Positions 34,399-46,456 of a stretch of DNA of 64,000 nucleotides are shown here, piece by piece; the stretch's first letter is position 1; each line of letters starts with the position of its first letter. The notes beneath the pieces are model-generated. The model searched no databases, was not told where the DNA came from, and saw only the letters and a list, made by a program, of their open reading frames with translations. Source of the stretch: Arthrinium phaeospermum (Eukaryota; Ascomycota; Sordariomycetes; Amphisphaeriales; Apiosporaceae); the NCBI GenBank assembly GCA_006503535.1, contig QYRS01000003.1, positions 1,302,001 through 1,366,000 on the forward strand, given 5' to 3'. The translations under genes and the position numbers were made by a program.

Positions 34399-35161
34399 AG
34401 ATCATACATCCGGTGCCACAATCCTTACCTACTCAGATGTACAAAAAACCCCTCTTACTTGACATGAACGTGCTTGACTAGCATGCTGTCGCTCCTCTAC
34501 ATGATATTGGCTCGATTCTTCACGGCTTGGAATGGACTAGAAGTTATGAGGAGGATGTTGGATACCGTTCGTTACGAAATATAGACAACATATGTTCGTT
34601 CGGTTGTATGTACAGAAGAAAGAACATGCATTTATCAACATTGAGCTCGGCCCCCGTATTGAATATACTGAACTCGGAACTAAGTTGAAAGACAGTTTAC
34701 AACATGTTACTTAATTACCAAACAAACAGAATCAGAAACATATCTACTTGCACTTGCATCTCAGGGACTACGGACTCAGCAGGAAACAAAATCAAGTGGC
34801 ACAGAATAGGGTAAAAAGGCAAAGCAAAAGTCTCAAGGTTTGCATGCATCATATCACAAAAGTCACAACAAATAGGTAAACAAGTAATTCGATTCTCAAC
34901 CCCCATTATCTTCAACTATTGAAGCCGATATAAGGTCATATACAGGCTCGGCTCCGTTATACTTGTCATCAGATCCCAAGACATGAATTCGCTGAAAGAC
35001 TTCCTCATCAAACGCGGCGATGCGACATCATAAAAGTTTGTGTGCCCAAAGCAACCTCCCCAGAGAAGATGGGAATAGCCGGCGGAGGGAAACAGTCAAG
35101 CCCTCCGCGAGCCTCCCGAAAGTTTTATTAGAGTTTCTGCATCACGACATTGTTGTGTCGC
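34399..35161. other. Convergent 3' region
   Basis: AT-rich stretch between the glycosidase and the convergent broken gene. No gene or repeat recognised. Confidence 0.45.
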
Positions 35162-35859
35162 TTACAGAATCTTTCCGAGGAGACCGCCGGTGACGGGGGA
35201 CAGAAGACCACCGGCAAGACCCTCGACGTCACCGACGAGGCTGGTGACCTCGGGGACGACGCCACCGGTAACCTCGCCAACAAGACCAGTAGCGAGCTGG
35301 ACAACAGGGGTGACCAGAGTGTTGACGAGGCTGAGAACAAGCTTGAGCTCAGGCTTCAGGGTGACGAGGACATCATCGGAAACCTCGCCGACAACACCAG
35401 TGACAGTAACCTTGACCTTCTCGACGATAGCCTTGACATCCTTCAGGAGAACGGGGACGTTGTCGAGCTCCTCACCGACCAGGGAACGACGGTGTTGGTG
35501 ACGGTGCCGAGGACGAGGCCGAGGACGCCGTGGAGCTCAGTCTCGACGTTGCTCAGGGTGCGCTGGACGGTAGCGACAGTCTGCTTCTGGACAACATCAC
35601 CGACGACGGTGTTCTTCAGGTCGCCAACCAGCTTGGCTAAAGAGGAGGAATCGGGTTAGACACATGGCCACCAAGTAGAATCGTACCAGAGAGTCAAATA
35701 CTTACTGACGGTGCTCAGCTCGTCGGTGAGGGTGAGCTTGACATCAGCCACAGTGTTGAAGACGGTGGAGATAGCGTTGTCGGCGCGCGGCTCGGCAACG
35801 GGAGCGGCGAAGACGGAGCTCATGGAGAGCGCGGCCAGGGCGGTGGTGAAGAACTGCAT
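35162..35859 (-). pseudogene. Secreted alpha-helical protein with a one-base frameshift
   Basis: Two exons, 35859-35706 and 35636-35162. Exon 1 encodes a signal peptide (MQFFTTALAALSMSSVFAAP) and the start of a mature protein. Exon 2 reads well through KLVGDLKNTVVGDVVQKQ to LGLVLGTVTNTVV, then leaves frame at the GGG run at 35482-35484. One base on, the frame resumes as GEELDNVPVLLKDVKAIV and continues to LLSPVTGGLLGKIL and a stop at 35162. The exon sum is 629 bases, one short of a multiple of three. Adding no base, the reading frame ends early. It is Val/Leu-rich and repetitive; the family is not recognised. The flaw lies in a homopolymer, so a sequencing error is as likely as a real loss. 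A 35-base intron would also fix the frame but is too short to be credible. Confidence 0.7.
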
Positions 35860-38800
35860 CTTGACTGGTTGTTGGAAAATCGTCAAAAAGTTGATTAGGA
35901 TTAATAAAGAATGACTAGGTTAAGATGGTGCTAAGAGAGCGACTGAGTGAGGAGGCGGTTGGCTGGTGGGATGGAGAAGGGAAAAGATCAGGATCAGAGT
36001 TCGCGAAGTCCAAGATATATACCTCTTCGGCCACGATGCAAGCCCCTTAGCCTGAGATTGCGGGACATCCTCGTCTGACTCCATACAGACCAAGCTATGT
36101 ACATACAGTATCGATACATGTCGTCACTACTATGAGGGTTTCCATGTTGATAGGCATTCATTCTATCCCAATCCACCTGCGCTGTGCGATCCCCACGTCC
36201 TACCAGGTACCAGTAGGGGATGCTAGACTGATCCCTGGAAGCCTCACGGGCTCGCAGAGAGTCAGTCACAGGCGGCACACAATACAACATGGGTGCCGAA
36301 CGTCTGGGAGGAGTGGGCCGCCGGGGTCGGGCCCCGGGGTCCCTGGCAGGTTCGCGGTAAACGTGGTTTCTGAATCTGGAAGTTAAATGACCTTGCCTGC
36401 TTGCGGGGGTAAGAGGGCCCCGCCGACAGGCACAAGGGAGGCCGATCACAATCTAAATTTCTAGCAGGCATGCCCGAACGGTATTCCAGGATTGGGTACC
36501 CAGATAAGCCAGAAAAGGACGTGCTCCCAGAAGCAGAGAAGAAGAAGCTTCTTGCTGAGGGAACACTGCACGGGGCGTGCCCTCTGCTTTCGTCCAATTC
36601 CGACAGCGATTTTCGCAGAATTGCGGGTGGGTGAGCCAACTATCGCTCGTCTGAGGAGTCTGACACTGACCAGCGTCGCATTCCACCCAAGCCGTCAAGA
36701 GCTTCTTCGCGTTTTGGTCTGTGCTGATCGACCGGGACGCTACGCTGTTTGGTTCGGCCGCATTCCCGCCCACCTGTCAACCATTGTCCGGACATCTTTG
36801 TTTGAACAGCAGTGAGTAACTCTGTGAGTGGGTGGTAATCATTTAGCAGGCGGTATGACGTCAAATTTGGGAAAAAGGCGAGAGCGACAGGTCGGCAGGT
36901 CCGTGTTGGGCTCTGGTTCAAACATGCGATTGATATGAGGACACTTCTTGGCACACGGTACTCCCAACACCAGCAGGGCCGGTTCCTGACCAGGACAGCC
37001 GATCCTCAGGGTTCTCAAATTGGACGCTGCAGGTTCCGATTGAGCCCGTCGAATAGGAACAGCGTATGCCTACGTCAAAGTCAACAAAAGCGCAAAACAA
37101 GACAAGCGCATGTTTCTCCAGGCGTTGAGTGTTGCGTGGTTTCCTGCCGGTACGTACGTGGGGGACCAGGACCTTTGGCGCTAGAGTCGCCAAAAAGAGT
37201 AAAATGCCACTTTAGCATCAATTTTTTAACGGCGTTTGCCATTTTACCAGGCCCGTTGGCCCCCCTCAAAAAGCATCTGCCCCTGGTCCGGTGGGCATTC
37301 AAAGAAAGTCCAGGGGCACCTTTTTGGGCCACCCAAGGCAGTGCTCAAGGGTCTTGGGGTCCTAACGAATTGCCGGTGGGGACCTGCAGAATGCTGTGTC
37401 CACTGGTTTCTGTCCCTGACGGGTGACTTGCCTTGTACGACCAGGTAAAAGTTGGCAATCGACCAGAGCCGTCATTTCAGGTGAGGGCAAATTGACGATT
37501 GTAGCTTGCTGCGCCGTTTTCGCCCCCAAGCCTGCAATATGCACGTCGCGAAAGGAGCAGCTTGGCAGTAAGACTCGGGAAACCCATTACTATTGGCCCA
37601 ACGGACAGGCAGGAAGAGAGGCAGGCAGGCAGGCAGGCAGATGGCAGGGTCGAGTCACTTGGCGAATACCGCTTGGCGATCGATCAACCTTTGAAATTGC
37701 ACAACATGGACAAACATACACGCGATTGCCATCATGTGCATCATCCGTGTCCCCGAAGCATGCCGCCAAAGGCCCAAAGCCAACCACGTTTACCGGGAAC
37801 GAAGGGCCAAATAGACTTGATAGCCGATCAGTTGGTTAACTGCTTACTACAGAGCGCTAAAGCCACGCTGGGCTGAAGCCATTGGAACCGCTTGCAAGTA
37901 GTGCGCGATGGTTGCACATCAACAGCGGAGCAAGCGGAGAGGTTGACTGAAAGATGCCGTCTATTCCTCTGGTCTATTCAACCGCGCCCACTGGCACGCC
38001 TTGCATCTAGTGGCGCCTATGCCCAGTCAGGAAAGACGTGAATCTGAGCAGGCTGGCAGGCATGGCCCGCGTGGATAGGAAACCTTTGCCCCTGCTGATC
38101 CCCTTGTCGAGCTTGGCAGCATTGAGGCAGGGGCTTGGGGGCTTGTTGCCTTGGCGCCACTCCAAATCGTTGATGATATCTGAAAGTACATACAGTATGA
38201 GGGAGGGAGATATCTACATGCGTACCAAATACTATCTCGTAGGTCGACGGAGCATTCCTTGACCGCAGATTGGGCTTGATTGGCACACTGAAGAAAACAC
38301 CACTCAACCGGCTTACCGGCTCATAAAAGTGGACGGCGCTCTCACTTTGCTCACCTCGTCGGTACCTCCTTTAGTCGGTGATCGTCCACTGCCCGGACCT
38401 GAAATCTACACCTTATCCACCACTCCGATCATTATTCCACCAAAACTCCTGTCCAGTGTCTCCTAATGCTTAAGAGGAGGATTCGAGCTTAGATGAGGAT
38501 CTTCTAGAAGCTTCATCGATAGCCAACTCTAAAAGTTGAACCAGGCGGCACTCACGCAGGCCTGGAACGGGGTCATTCAAGATCCCTGACTTTGATATGC
38601 TTCAATAAGCCGTCATTCAGACTAGACCGCCCTGTTATCGCACAGGTATTCTGTCATCATCCAGTAGCCGATGTTGCTCTTACCCATACCCATAAGCTGA
38701 TGGCTATAGGCATGGCTCATCAATAGTAGAGATGACGCGACCCAACTACTTCCATCTAGGTCACCGGCGACTCCTTGGGCAATATTTGGAGATATGGATC

Positions 38801-40240
38801 AGCATTTAAGGCTGTACCAAAGGCAAACTAGCACAGACCATCGCCGATGCTTCGAAGGGGCTGGCTATTCCAGACTGTCGGTCATAGATCGTGGCACAGA
38901 TATGGAATTGTTAACCAGTTAGGAGGTGAAATTCCATGTCCACAACAACATCAACAACGACAACCACAGAACCGGGTTACGAATCTATGCCCTCTCTTTC
39001 GCAATTCAGACGGATTACCGAATCGCCTTCGATAGCGGCCTTCTGTCTGGACGCATGCAGAGCAGGCTGGTTCCGCCCCTTTCCTCCCGCGTCATCGCTC
39101 AAAATGGCCTCACCACTCGACATCGATGTGTCTTGCAGCAGACACGACGAGCAACATCTCTTCGTAAACCAAGTCCACGATGACCCAAAGAGCAAGCAAC
39201 TGGTTGATGGGCCACCGGGGACGGACTGATTGGCTCAAGAATAGGAACTTCGTCGGACACATTGTGTCACATCAACCCATCAAGTCGTCTGCTCTTGAGG
39301 GGTAACCGTGAGGTCAGCCGTACTTGATGCACCAGCGCGAGGGCCCGGCCCGAGAGTGAGGCATTGCTGAGGCAGATCGTATATCAATCAGTCTAAATCG
39401 AAGTGCAACGCTGGTCGGCCGGAGATCACCACAGCACCATCGTATGTCCCAGGCAAACCCCATCATGTTCGAGACATGCTCGAGGCCAATGAACGACAAC
39501 AGGTCAAACACCGCCCGGCGCCGATCCAGCAGATGTAGCACTAAGATGATCTGTTATCGATAGCATTTTGCCAACCAACCCCCTCGGAGTGTCTGAACGA
39601 CGGAGTTTCGGATCGATCTCGTATGCCCAGCGGGTGTTCTTTGGGGTTGCCGGGATTGTAGAGTGTATCGCCCCGAGAACGATGCATCAGCACATAGCAT
39701 CAGCGCAGGAAACGCCCGAGGATATTATTGGCTTGCATCCCCACTCCGCCGTTGGCTAGCTTGCTTCTTGGGGGCCTTCAAGATCGTGGGGCTTCCCAAC
39801 TGTCTCCTGGGCTTCCAGGATCTGGGTATGCCGTCCGAAGTAGAGTGCTTTCTCAATTGATGCCAAAATTTGGTGATAGCATCAAAGACTCACGGGTGGC
39901 ATTTAAGGCTGAGAGGTCGGTGCGGCTCTCTTCTTGAATTCACGTGCGCCCGATGGCTGGGTGACGTTGACAACAACGTCGCGGCCGCCAAGTGGAGAAA
40001 TCTGGAGAATCGTGACTAAGTAGCCTACTCCGCTTGTGACCTCAACTCTTGTAACTTCCCTTTTGGGTCCGTGAGTATATAGACTACGTAGCTTGGTAAA
40101 AAGCCTCTTCGAGATTCAATAATCAATTTTCTATACAACTTCTCCGCACACAACACAATATTTGACTTCTTTCCCCTCTGCTTTGAACAACTCTGCCCTG
40201 AACGACCAGGCGTAACGCACCAAGAAATCCCTCCGCCATC
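35860..40240. other. 4.4 kb gene-poor region
   Basis: No gene is supported over 4.4 kb, the largest empty stretch in the window. Open frames exist on both strands, up to about 190 residues when antisense overlaps are ignored, but show no domains, signal peptides with downstream support, or splice logic. An (AGGC) microsatellite lies at 37619-37640. The region may hold decayed genes or a transposon remnant too old to recognise by eye. Confidence 0.5.
37619..37640 (+). repeat. (AGGC)5.5 microsatellite
   Basis: Five and a half perfect AGGC units, preceded by a diverged copy. No function implied. Confidence 0.9.
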
Positions 40241-40912
40241 ATGTCCGAGAAAGTCCTCAGCCGCGTCAACAAGGAGCCGGGCGCCGGCCTGCAAGCCGTC
40301 CTGGCCGCGCAAAAGGAGACCGGCGCGCCGGCCCCTCTCGCCGATCCTTCAGAGGACGTACGTACATGCCATCCCATCTCATCTTTCTTCACCACCACAA
40401 ACCGTGCCCTTAGCTAAGACAAACCCCCTGCACAGGCCGAAGTGGTGAAAGCCCAGTGCGACACCTTCGTCCTGGACTCCTTCACCGCCGACGACGCCTG
40501 GGAGCTCGGCCACCTCCTCTACGCCCGCCTGCTCCCGCTGGTCGCCCAAAAGGGCCGCCCCACGCTCATCTCCATCGCCAGCGCGACGGGCCACGTCCTG
40601 TTCCAGGCCGCCGTCGGCGCCGGCACGCAGCTCGACAACACCATCTGGATCGCGCGGAAGCGCGCCACGGTGCTGCGGTTCGGCTGCTCGACCTGGCTCA
40701 TGCACTGCAAGTTCGCCGGCGACGAGGAGGCCTTCCGCGCCAAGTACACGCTGAGCCCGGACCTGGCCGCCGGCTACGCCATCCACGGCGGCGGCGTGCC
40801 GATCCGCGTCCGGGGCTGCGAGGGCGTGGCGGCCGTCGTGGTCATCTCGGGGCTGAAGCAGCACGAGGACCACGGCGTCATTGTGGACGTCATTAATGCG
40901 AACTGGAAATAG
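40241..40912 (+). CDS. UPF0303/DUF967 family protein (HbpS-like heme-degrading fold)
   Basis: Two exons, 40241-40357 and 40436-40912, give 197 residues. The segment TADDAWELGHLLYARLLPL, then RKRATVLRFGCSTWLMHCKF, then the glycine-rich GYAIHGGGVPIRV, is characteristic of the UPF0303 family, whose yeast member is YBR137W. The fold is that of the HbpS/GlcG-like proteins, and some relatives bind heme or corrinoids. The yeast protein is linked to the GET pathway. Cellular role in this fungus is unknown. No signal peptide or membrane segment, so cytosolic. Confidence 0.82.
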
Positions 40913-41470
40913 AAAGAAAGGCAATTTCTTGTATTCACGTAAATAGCTGTACACCTATGCAAAGCCCCATTGGGTGTATAGAACATTCACAATTCAAAAA
41001 ACTGACCGCAACATTATCAGACATATGTGACGCTCGTATTGGTATTTCATTGAACGCTTAGCCGAATTCGCAAGCTCTCTGTGGCAGAAAATAACAGACG
41101 CTGGGGACTATAGATGTATGAATAAGAGCACCCGCTCCTCTGCCAGAATTCCAGTATTCTGGGCCAATAATGCGCCACAACTTATCCGTTCCACCCTATA
41201 TACACTGATGTTTCGTGGGCTGTGACAAAGGAAAAAGTGGCCAGGTGTATGGACCGAAAAGAAACGCATCCAACCAAACGCCTCCTGCCATATTGTTCCA
41301 ATTTGGCCAAGGGAGTGAAGGCTCGTCATGCCAGAGTAATATAATAACAAGACAGAAGAGCCACTGGGACCGATCCTCTTGATGTTGAAAAAGAAATGAA
41401 GAAATCCGCTGTACTGTACATATTCGACGTATTCGTATCTTGTAGATATGAAGCGATGAAGCATGCTTGC
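40913..41470. other. Convergent 3' region
   Basis: Spacer between the UPF0303 gene and the convergent BTB-like gene. Nothing recognised. Confidence 0.45.
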
Positions 41471-42813
41471 TTACCCGAAGGGAAACACCATCTCATCCAC
41501 TAGACGCTGGACTATCGTGTCTACGTCCGTGGCGACCTGCTCGAGAACCATCCGGGCTTCTGCGACGGTATCGGAACTCTTTGAGGTATCAGAATTCTTT
41601 GGGGTCAAGTCCCTGATCCAGGCGATGATGTCGTCCACGCTGGCGTCGGTGTAGAGATCCCCGGTAAGTTCGCCTCGGCACAAGGCCGCCACGACGGCTC
41701 GCTTGCGGAATTCACAGGGGTGGTTTCTCAGCCGGTTGGCAGCCATACGGAACGACTTGGTGGTTCCCTTCCATCCGAAGGATTCCTTCTTCTCGTCCAT
41801 GAGTGATCGGATCGCAGTGATGACCTCTTCGCGCTTTTTCAAGTGGTTCAGCATAACTATTGTTGATTTTGGTTAGATGATTACCTCCCAGAAGCGCATG
41901 GACTGATCAATGGATCGGGACTTACTGCAAGCGAACAAGTCCTTCGTGTTCATCTCGAATTCTGTGCCTTCCCATGACAAGGAGCCAAAAGTCCAATAGC
42001 TCGTTTTGGCTCTGACCAGCCTGCACTTGCGGACAAAGTGTCTGCTAGCAACAGTGAACATCTCCCGATGACTGAACTCCACACTGAGCCTCAGCGTACA
42101 CGGCCACCCCACGGTGCTTAGGCTGGCGTGGTGGTCTGCAGCCTTTCCATCCTCGAATTGCATCTTGAGCTGAGATAGGAAGTTTCGAGCCCAGTCCTCC
42201 ATCATGTTCAATGCGCCGAGCTTGATAGAGACGATCGTGAGATCATGCATATTCGCCAACGGCATAGCTGAGAGGTCTGGCGCATGGCCATGGGCAACCC
42301 CGAGGATAAGCTTGAAAGCCTTGAAGTCGCGCTCAATAAACTTGTGCCGCAAGTGATCGGCTTTGGCGGCATTCTTCCTTCTCTTAACCAACTGATGACG
42401 CCAAGATGGGAACTTCTCTTTCATGACTTCTGATGAAAAGGCCAGGAGGTAGGTCTTGGTTCCGACATCGACTGTAGCATAGTCACAGCATGAGTTGCCA
42501 GCAAAGCATACCACATCTTTCTTGGGAATTCCGCAGTGTGAAGCTGGCCGCATCACGTACGCCCGGATGGCGGGTGTCATGTCATGGGCATCGACACTGT
42601 TGAAACCGACATCCTCCAGTTCCTAGTAAGATGGCAAGGTGTCAGATTTGGGAAGCACATAATAAGGGTGGTGGGGGCAAAGCTTACTTCCTCCAATTGC
42701 ACCTTGGCTCTCAGGATACTGTCGAACAGCGTCTTGCGAAGGGGAGGCGGAGTCTTGTTTTTGAAATGCCTGCGCTGCCTTTCTGCGACGATGGGATCCT
42801 TGGGATCCTTCAT
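41471..42813 (-). CDS. BTB/POZ-like domain protein
   Basis: Three exons on the minus strand, 42813-42688, 42622-41926 and 41856-41471, give 402 residues. After a basic N-terminus, the segment from about residue 80 reads CDYATVDVGTKTYLLAFSSEV (shown to 20 as CDYATVDVGTKTYLLAFSSE), then a long insert, FKAFKLILGVAHGHAP and LHDL-like MHDLTIVSIKLGALNMMEDW. This order (VGTKTYLLAFSSEV, a fixed F-x-LIL patch, and the xLTIVSIKLGA helix) is that of fungal BTB/POZ domains, used for protein pairing and for Cul3 adaptors. The C-terminal part is helical and unrecognised. No DNA-binding domain is seen. BTB assignment is by pattern and moderate. Confidence 0.6.
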
Positions 42814-43489
42814 TTTCCTGTGGCGGTAAGATTGGCAGGAGATAACGGATTAGCGATTGAAGCGATTCCAGCAACAACGTTGACTTCGGCGAAAAGAATA
42901 GCAGATATCGACGAGTGAAGGGAGAGAAGTTGTTGTCGGCGATGCAAATGCTCAGCAACTGTAGGATGCAGGTATGTGGATGTAGGATGGCGGTCCAGAC
43001 GAAGGCATCGGCGACAATGGATTAAGCAAGAAATGCCAAAGTCGCTATTGTCGGGTCCATGGGAAGCTGCATGGACAAACGAATTATTTTTGACAATGCT
43101 AAAGTCCTGCTGGAACCTGCCTCCTCCAGCAGTGCGCCGAGTTTGCGAAGTGCTCACTTCAACTGCTTGTCACGGTTCAAAGTCCGGCGTTTGTCTTCCT
43201 CGAGAAGAACTCTTCGAGGCAGAAACAGACGGGAGGGAGCAGACTAAAATCTTCAATTAACCACAGCTTATAATTCCCGTTTGTCATATGTGCACTTCGT
43301 CCGTGCTTGAGCAAGGAATACATCAATCTAGGAAACGCTGCTGGTCCATTGCCTCGTTGTACCAAACGCAATGCGAAAAACACTTCGAATGACCGAAGGT
43401 GAGTAAGTAGATATATAGCATGCACACTTCATCTTGAGTACATCCCCAAAACGCTGCGCCTTCCGAGACAGCACTGTGCTTTAGCTCCC
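42814..43489. other. Intergenic, no gene supported
   Basis: Promoter of the BTB-like gene and 3' flank of the DUF4267 gene. Nothing else recognised. Confidence 0.45.
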
Positions 43490-43957
43490 TCATTCCGGCC
43501 ACCCCAGCAAACCAACCGCTGTGCCCAGCATGAACGGCAAAAACACCCAATGCCTCATCTCCCCGCCCCCAATGACTGCCCGACTAATAAGCCCATCCGA
43601 GAAGGCCGTGAAGCACCCGCAGAGCGCGACGAAGCCGACTAGCTCCCGGTCGCCACGGTAGCCCGCTGCGATCCCGATGATGCCGAGCGCAATGTTGCGC
43701 ACCCCTTCCCGACGGATCAAGCCATGGACCAGGTCCCTCTGCGTGGTAGTAACAGCATTGGCTGCGGCGGCGGCGGTGGTGGTGGTGCTGGCGGCACCCG
43801 GCTCAGGTGGTTCAGATGGAGAGGGAAACCCCCAGAGCTTCAGGGCATTTTCGGGTTGGACGAGCTGGTCGATGCCCGTCGTCTGCAGCATGATACTGAA
43901 GATAGAAGCAGCATTGGGCAAGAGGGGCCAAAACATTGATGAAAATGAGCTGGCCAT
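43490..43957 (-). CDS. DUF4267 small membrane protein
   Basis: One exon, 155 residues, four predicted membrane segments. The order VRNIALGIIGIAAGYRGDRE, then LVGFVALCGCFTAFSDGLIS, then a last helix VFLPFMLGTAVGLLG, fits the DUF4267 family: an arginine-bearing second helix, then a helix ending in DG. An Ala/Thr-rich insert (STTTTAAAAANAVTTT) lies in the first loop. The function of DUF4267 is unknown; members often sit near oxidoreductase or secondary-metabolism genes, which is not evident here. Confidence 0.7.
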   Translation of the reverse strand: MASSFSSMFWPLLPNAASIFSIMLQTTGIDQLVQPENALKLWGFPSPSEPPEPGAASTTTTAAAAANAVTTTQRDLVHGLIRREGVRNIALGIIGIAAGYRGDRELVGFVALCGCFTAFSDGLISRAVIGGGEMRHWVFLPFMLGTAVGLLGWPE

Positions 43958-44322
43958 AATGAGCCTTCGTGGGTGAATGGGTGGTTTTAGCTGACTGGCA
44001 GCTTAAGAATCCACACGTATATGGCACACTTTGCTGGCTTGCTGGCTTGTGATTGTGATGCGAAGTTTCTATGAGCAAACACTCTCTTTCGTGGTTATCT
44101 GAACTGTCGGTGATTGTGAAGAACAGGATGGAAGCTGAACGATTGTCGTTGAACGGGGGCTTGCTGACAGGCTGGCGCCCCCCTGATCTAGGCTCAATCT
44201 GGATCTAGCGATTTGGTCTAGTCAATGAGACATGCAGCAGAGCAGCCACCCGTGAGCTGGCCGACAAATATCCCGGAATACTCCAATTCCATCCGATTGA
44301 TTCCAATTGCCTACCTACCTAC
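43958..44322. other. Intergenic, no gene supported
   Basis: 365 bases including a short CCTA repeat near 44311. Promoter of the DUF4267 gene; nothing else seen. Confidence 0.45.
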
Positions 44323-45691
44323 TTAGGCTGATGAAATCTGCACGTAAGGTGGGAATCGGACCCCCATCACCCAGTCGGCCGGGACGATTGCCGGCACCCC
44401 AACCGCCCTCAGCCTGAGCCCTCCGGCGCCCACGTCCATGCCCACCCCGTCCGGGGTGTGTTTGTAGCCCACCCGCTGGCCAGTCGCCGCGACCACCGCG
44501 TCCGACGTGGGCGTCTTGCCCGTGCACCTGCCGCCGGGCGGGAAGATGATGTCCTCCAGCATCATCCTGTACCCTGCGATCTGGTTCCCGCACGCCTCCC
44601 AGTCCGCGCTGTAGACCGCCAGCTGGTTTGACAGCATCGCCGGCGCCGTCGCCGTCATAGTCGTAACGCTGCTGCTGCTGCTGTTCCGGACGAAGAAGGA
44701 ACGGCGACCAGAGCCGCGGCGGGAAAGAGTCAAGGGATAGCTGTGGTTGTGGTTCTGGGTCCGGTACGTCCGCTCGCGCACCATGTTGGACATGGCCCAA
44801 CGGCCCGCGTCGGCAAAGTCCTCGACCAGCGAGATCCTTTGCTGCGTTACCAGCGAGGCGTTGGCCGCGGTCGCAGCATAGTCCGTTGGGACCTTGGTGT
44901 CGTTGTTGTAGAACTCGATCCACTAAAGACCGATCAATCAGTACAGTCCCAAAAGGATGGCGTGGGTGGAAGCAGATGCCCGGGAATGACTCACCTTGGG
45001 CGAACTACTGAGAAAGCCCTGCTCGGGCGAGTTCGGCTGATCAGACCCAACTACCGCGTCGAGTATGTGACTGAATTCATGCACAGCCACGCCGAGACTC
45101 ATTTCCGACAAGAAGGCGGTGCTGGCGTTCAGAGTCTCAGCACCGATGCCCACCCTCTTCTTGGCGTAGCTTCCGGGTGCCAGTATGATATGGGCGACGT
45201 ACTGGCGCATGCCCACGGGGATCTTTCCCAGGACCTGGTTAACGACAAGACTGTTAGCGGCATTTCCCACGGAGACTCCGGCCGGTACCAAATCGATATA
45301 TTGTGTGAACATGTACTACTAGACTGCTTACCATCATAGCGTCGTCCCAGCCGATCCGGGAGTCGTCATAGCGGCAGATAGTCCAGGGGGCGTCGCAGTC
45401 CCGGTAATAGACGTCGCGGGCCTCCAGCCTGCTCCTGTCCAGAGTGGCGGCGTCGCTTGTCCCAGGGTACGCATGGCAGACGGCAGGCACGACGCCTACG
45501 GGCCAGGGGCGGGTTTTGGGCGGATCGAACTGGTGGTCCGGGAGATCGCCGCGCAGATCCTGCTCCTGGCGGGATTCGACCCGGTTGTAGGGGGGATCGA
45601 TCGCTGTGGGTGGAACTGATTGAGCGGCTCGGGCCAGCAGTACCAATAGGGGTACTGCCGCTGTGGCCCAAGCGAAGGGATAAGGGTGCAT
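44323..45691 (-). CDS. con-13: Con-13-like secreted protein with an HExxH motif
   Basis: Three exons on the minus strand, 45691-45332, 45234-44995 and 44922-44323, give 399 residues. A signal peptide (TAAVPLLVLLARAAQS) indicates secretion. The segments CDAPWTICRYDDS and LGKIPVGMRQYVAHIILAPG, joined across the first splice, match the conidiation-specific protein 13 family of Neurospora and relatives. Exon 2 contains VAVHEFSHILDAV, an HExxH zinc-peptidase-type site, followed in exon 3 by WIEFYNNDTKVPTDYAA and EDFADAGRW, where a third ligand may lie. Family members are expressed during conidiation; enzymatic activity is unproven. A polyserine run (SSSSSVTT) is encoded by a CTG-type repeat near 44662. 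Confidence 0.72.
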
Positions 45692-46456
45692 GCTCCTGAA
45701 GATCTGTGTACCCCAGCTCTGATATAATTGGGTTGCTTCTCCTTAAGGCTCCCAGTTACAAGTAATCGCAGAAGAGCCGGCTCGGGCTAGATCGCATTTC
45801 CTAGGGGATCGAGTTGGGGCTCGACCTGGCGAAGACATGTCTGACATTTGAGGGTGCTTGTCTGTCCAGTCTTGATAGAGGACCTTTCATTGTTTCCACT
45901 GTCTGATCGTTCGTGTTGGCCATGATGTTTGTAATCTGCATTGCGGTCGAGCAGGGTACTGTAGGATTCGCCTTTGAATATTTTGAATCATATGAGACCG
46001 AAATAGAAGACTCAACTGTAGTACCCCGAACGTTCCGAAAACAGCCATTGACAGGGCAGAGGGTGCTGTTTGTTGGCTTTCTGGAATGTCGCAAAACCAC
46101 CAACACGATATTTGGTCAACATCATTGTCAGCATGGGACCTTGCCTAAGTAGGTAGACAATGGGGATACCAATCCGCCTGACCCAGCAAAAGCACATGAC
46201 CTGAATAGACTAAAAACCCTTTCTACCAACACAGAGACGGAGAATGCAGAATTATCACATGAACACCCGAGGGGTAGAAAAGAAGTTGTTGAATGCTCGT
46301 CGCATCTTCATATTACTGTTCAACCCATCGTCTGCACCAACAAATAAATGATTTAGAAGAAACTAAGTACACAAACGGCGCCGTAACCAGGCATGCATAA
46401 TGAAACTACACTAATAAATTCTCAGTGTGGTCATTTCTCCTTGACCGCAATCTTCT
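45692..46456. other. Intergenic, no gene supported
   Basis: Promoter of the con-13-like gene and 3' flank of the GH72 gene. Nothing else recognised. Confidence 0.45.

Noticed and set aside
35447..35482. 35-base intron that would repair the frameshift
   Set aside because: Shorter than any credible fungal intron; all others here are 50 bases or more.
38936..39229. 97-codon frame beginning with a Thr/Ser run
   Set aside because: Low-complexity start, no domain, no splice partner; probably chance.
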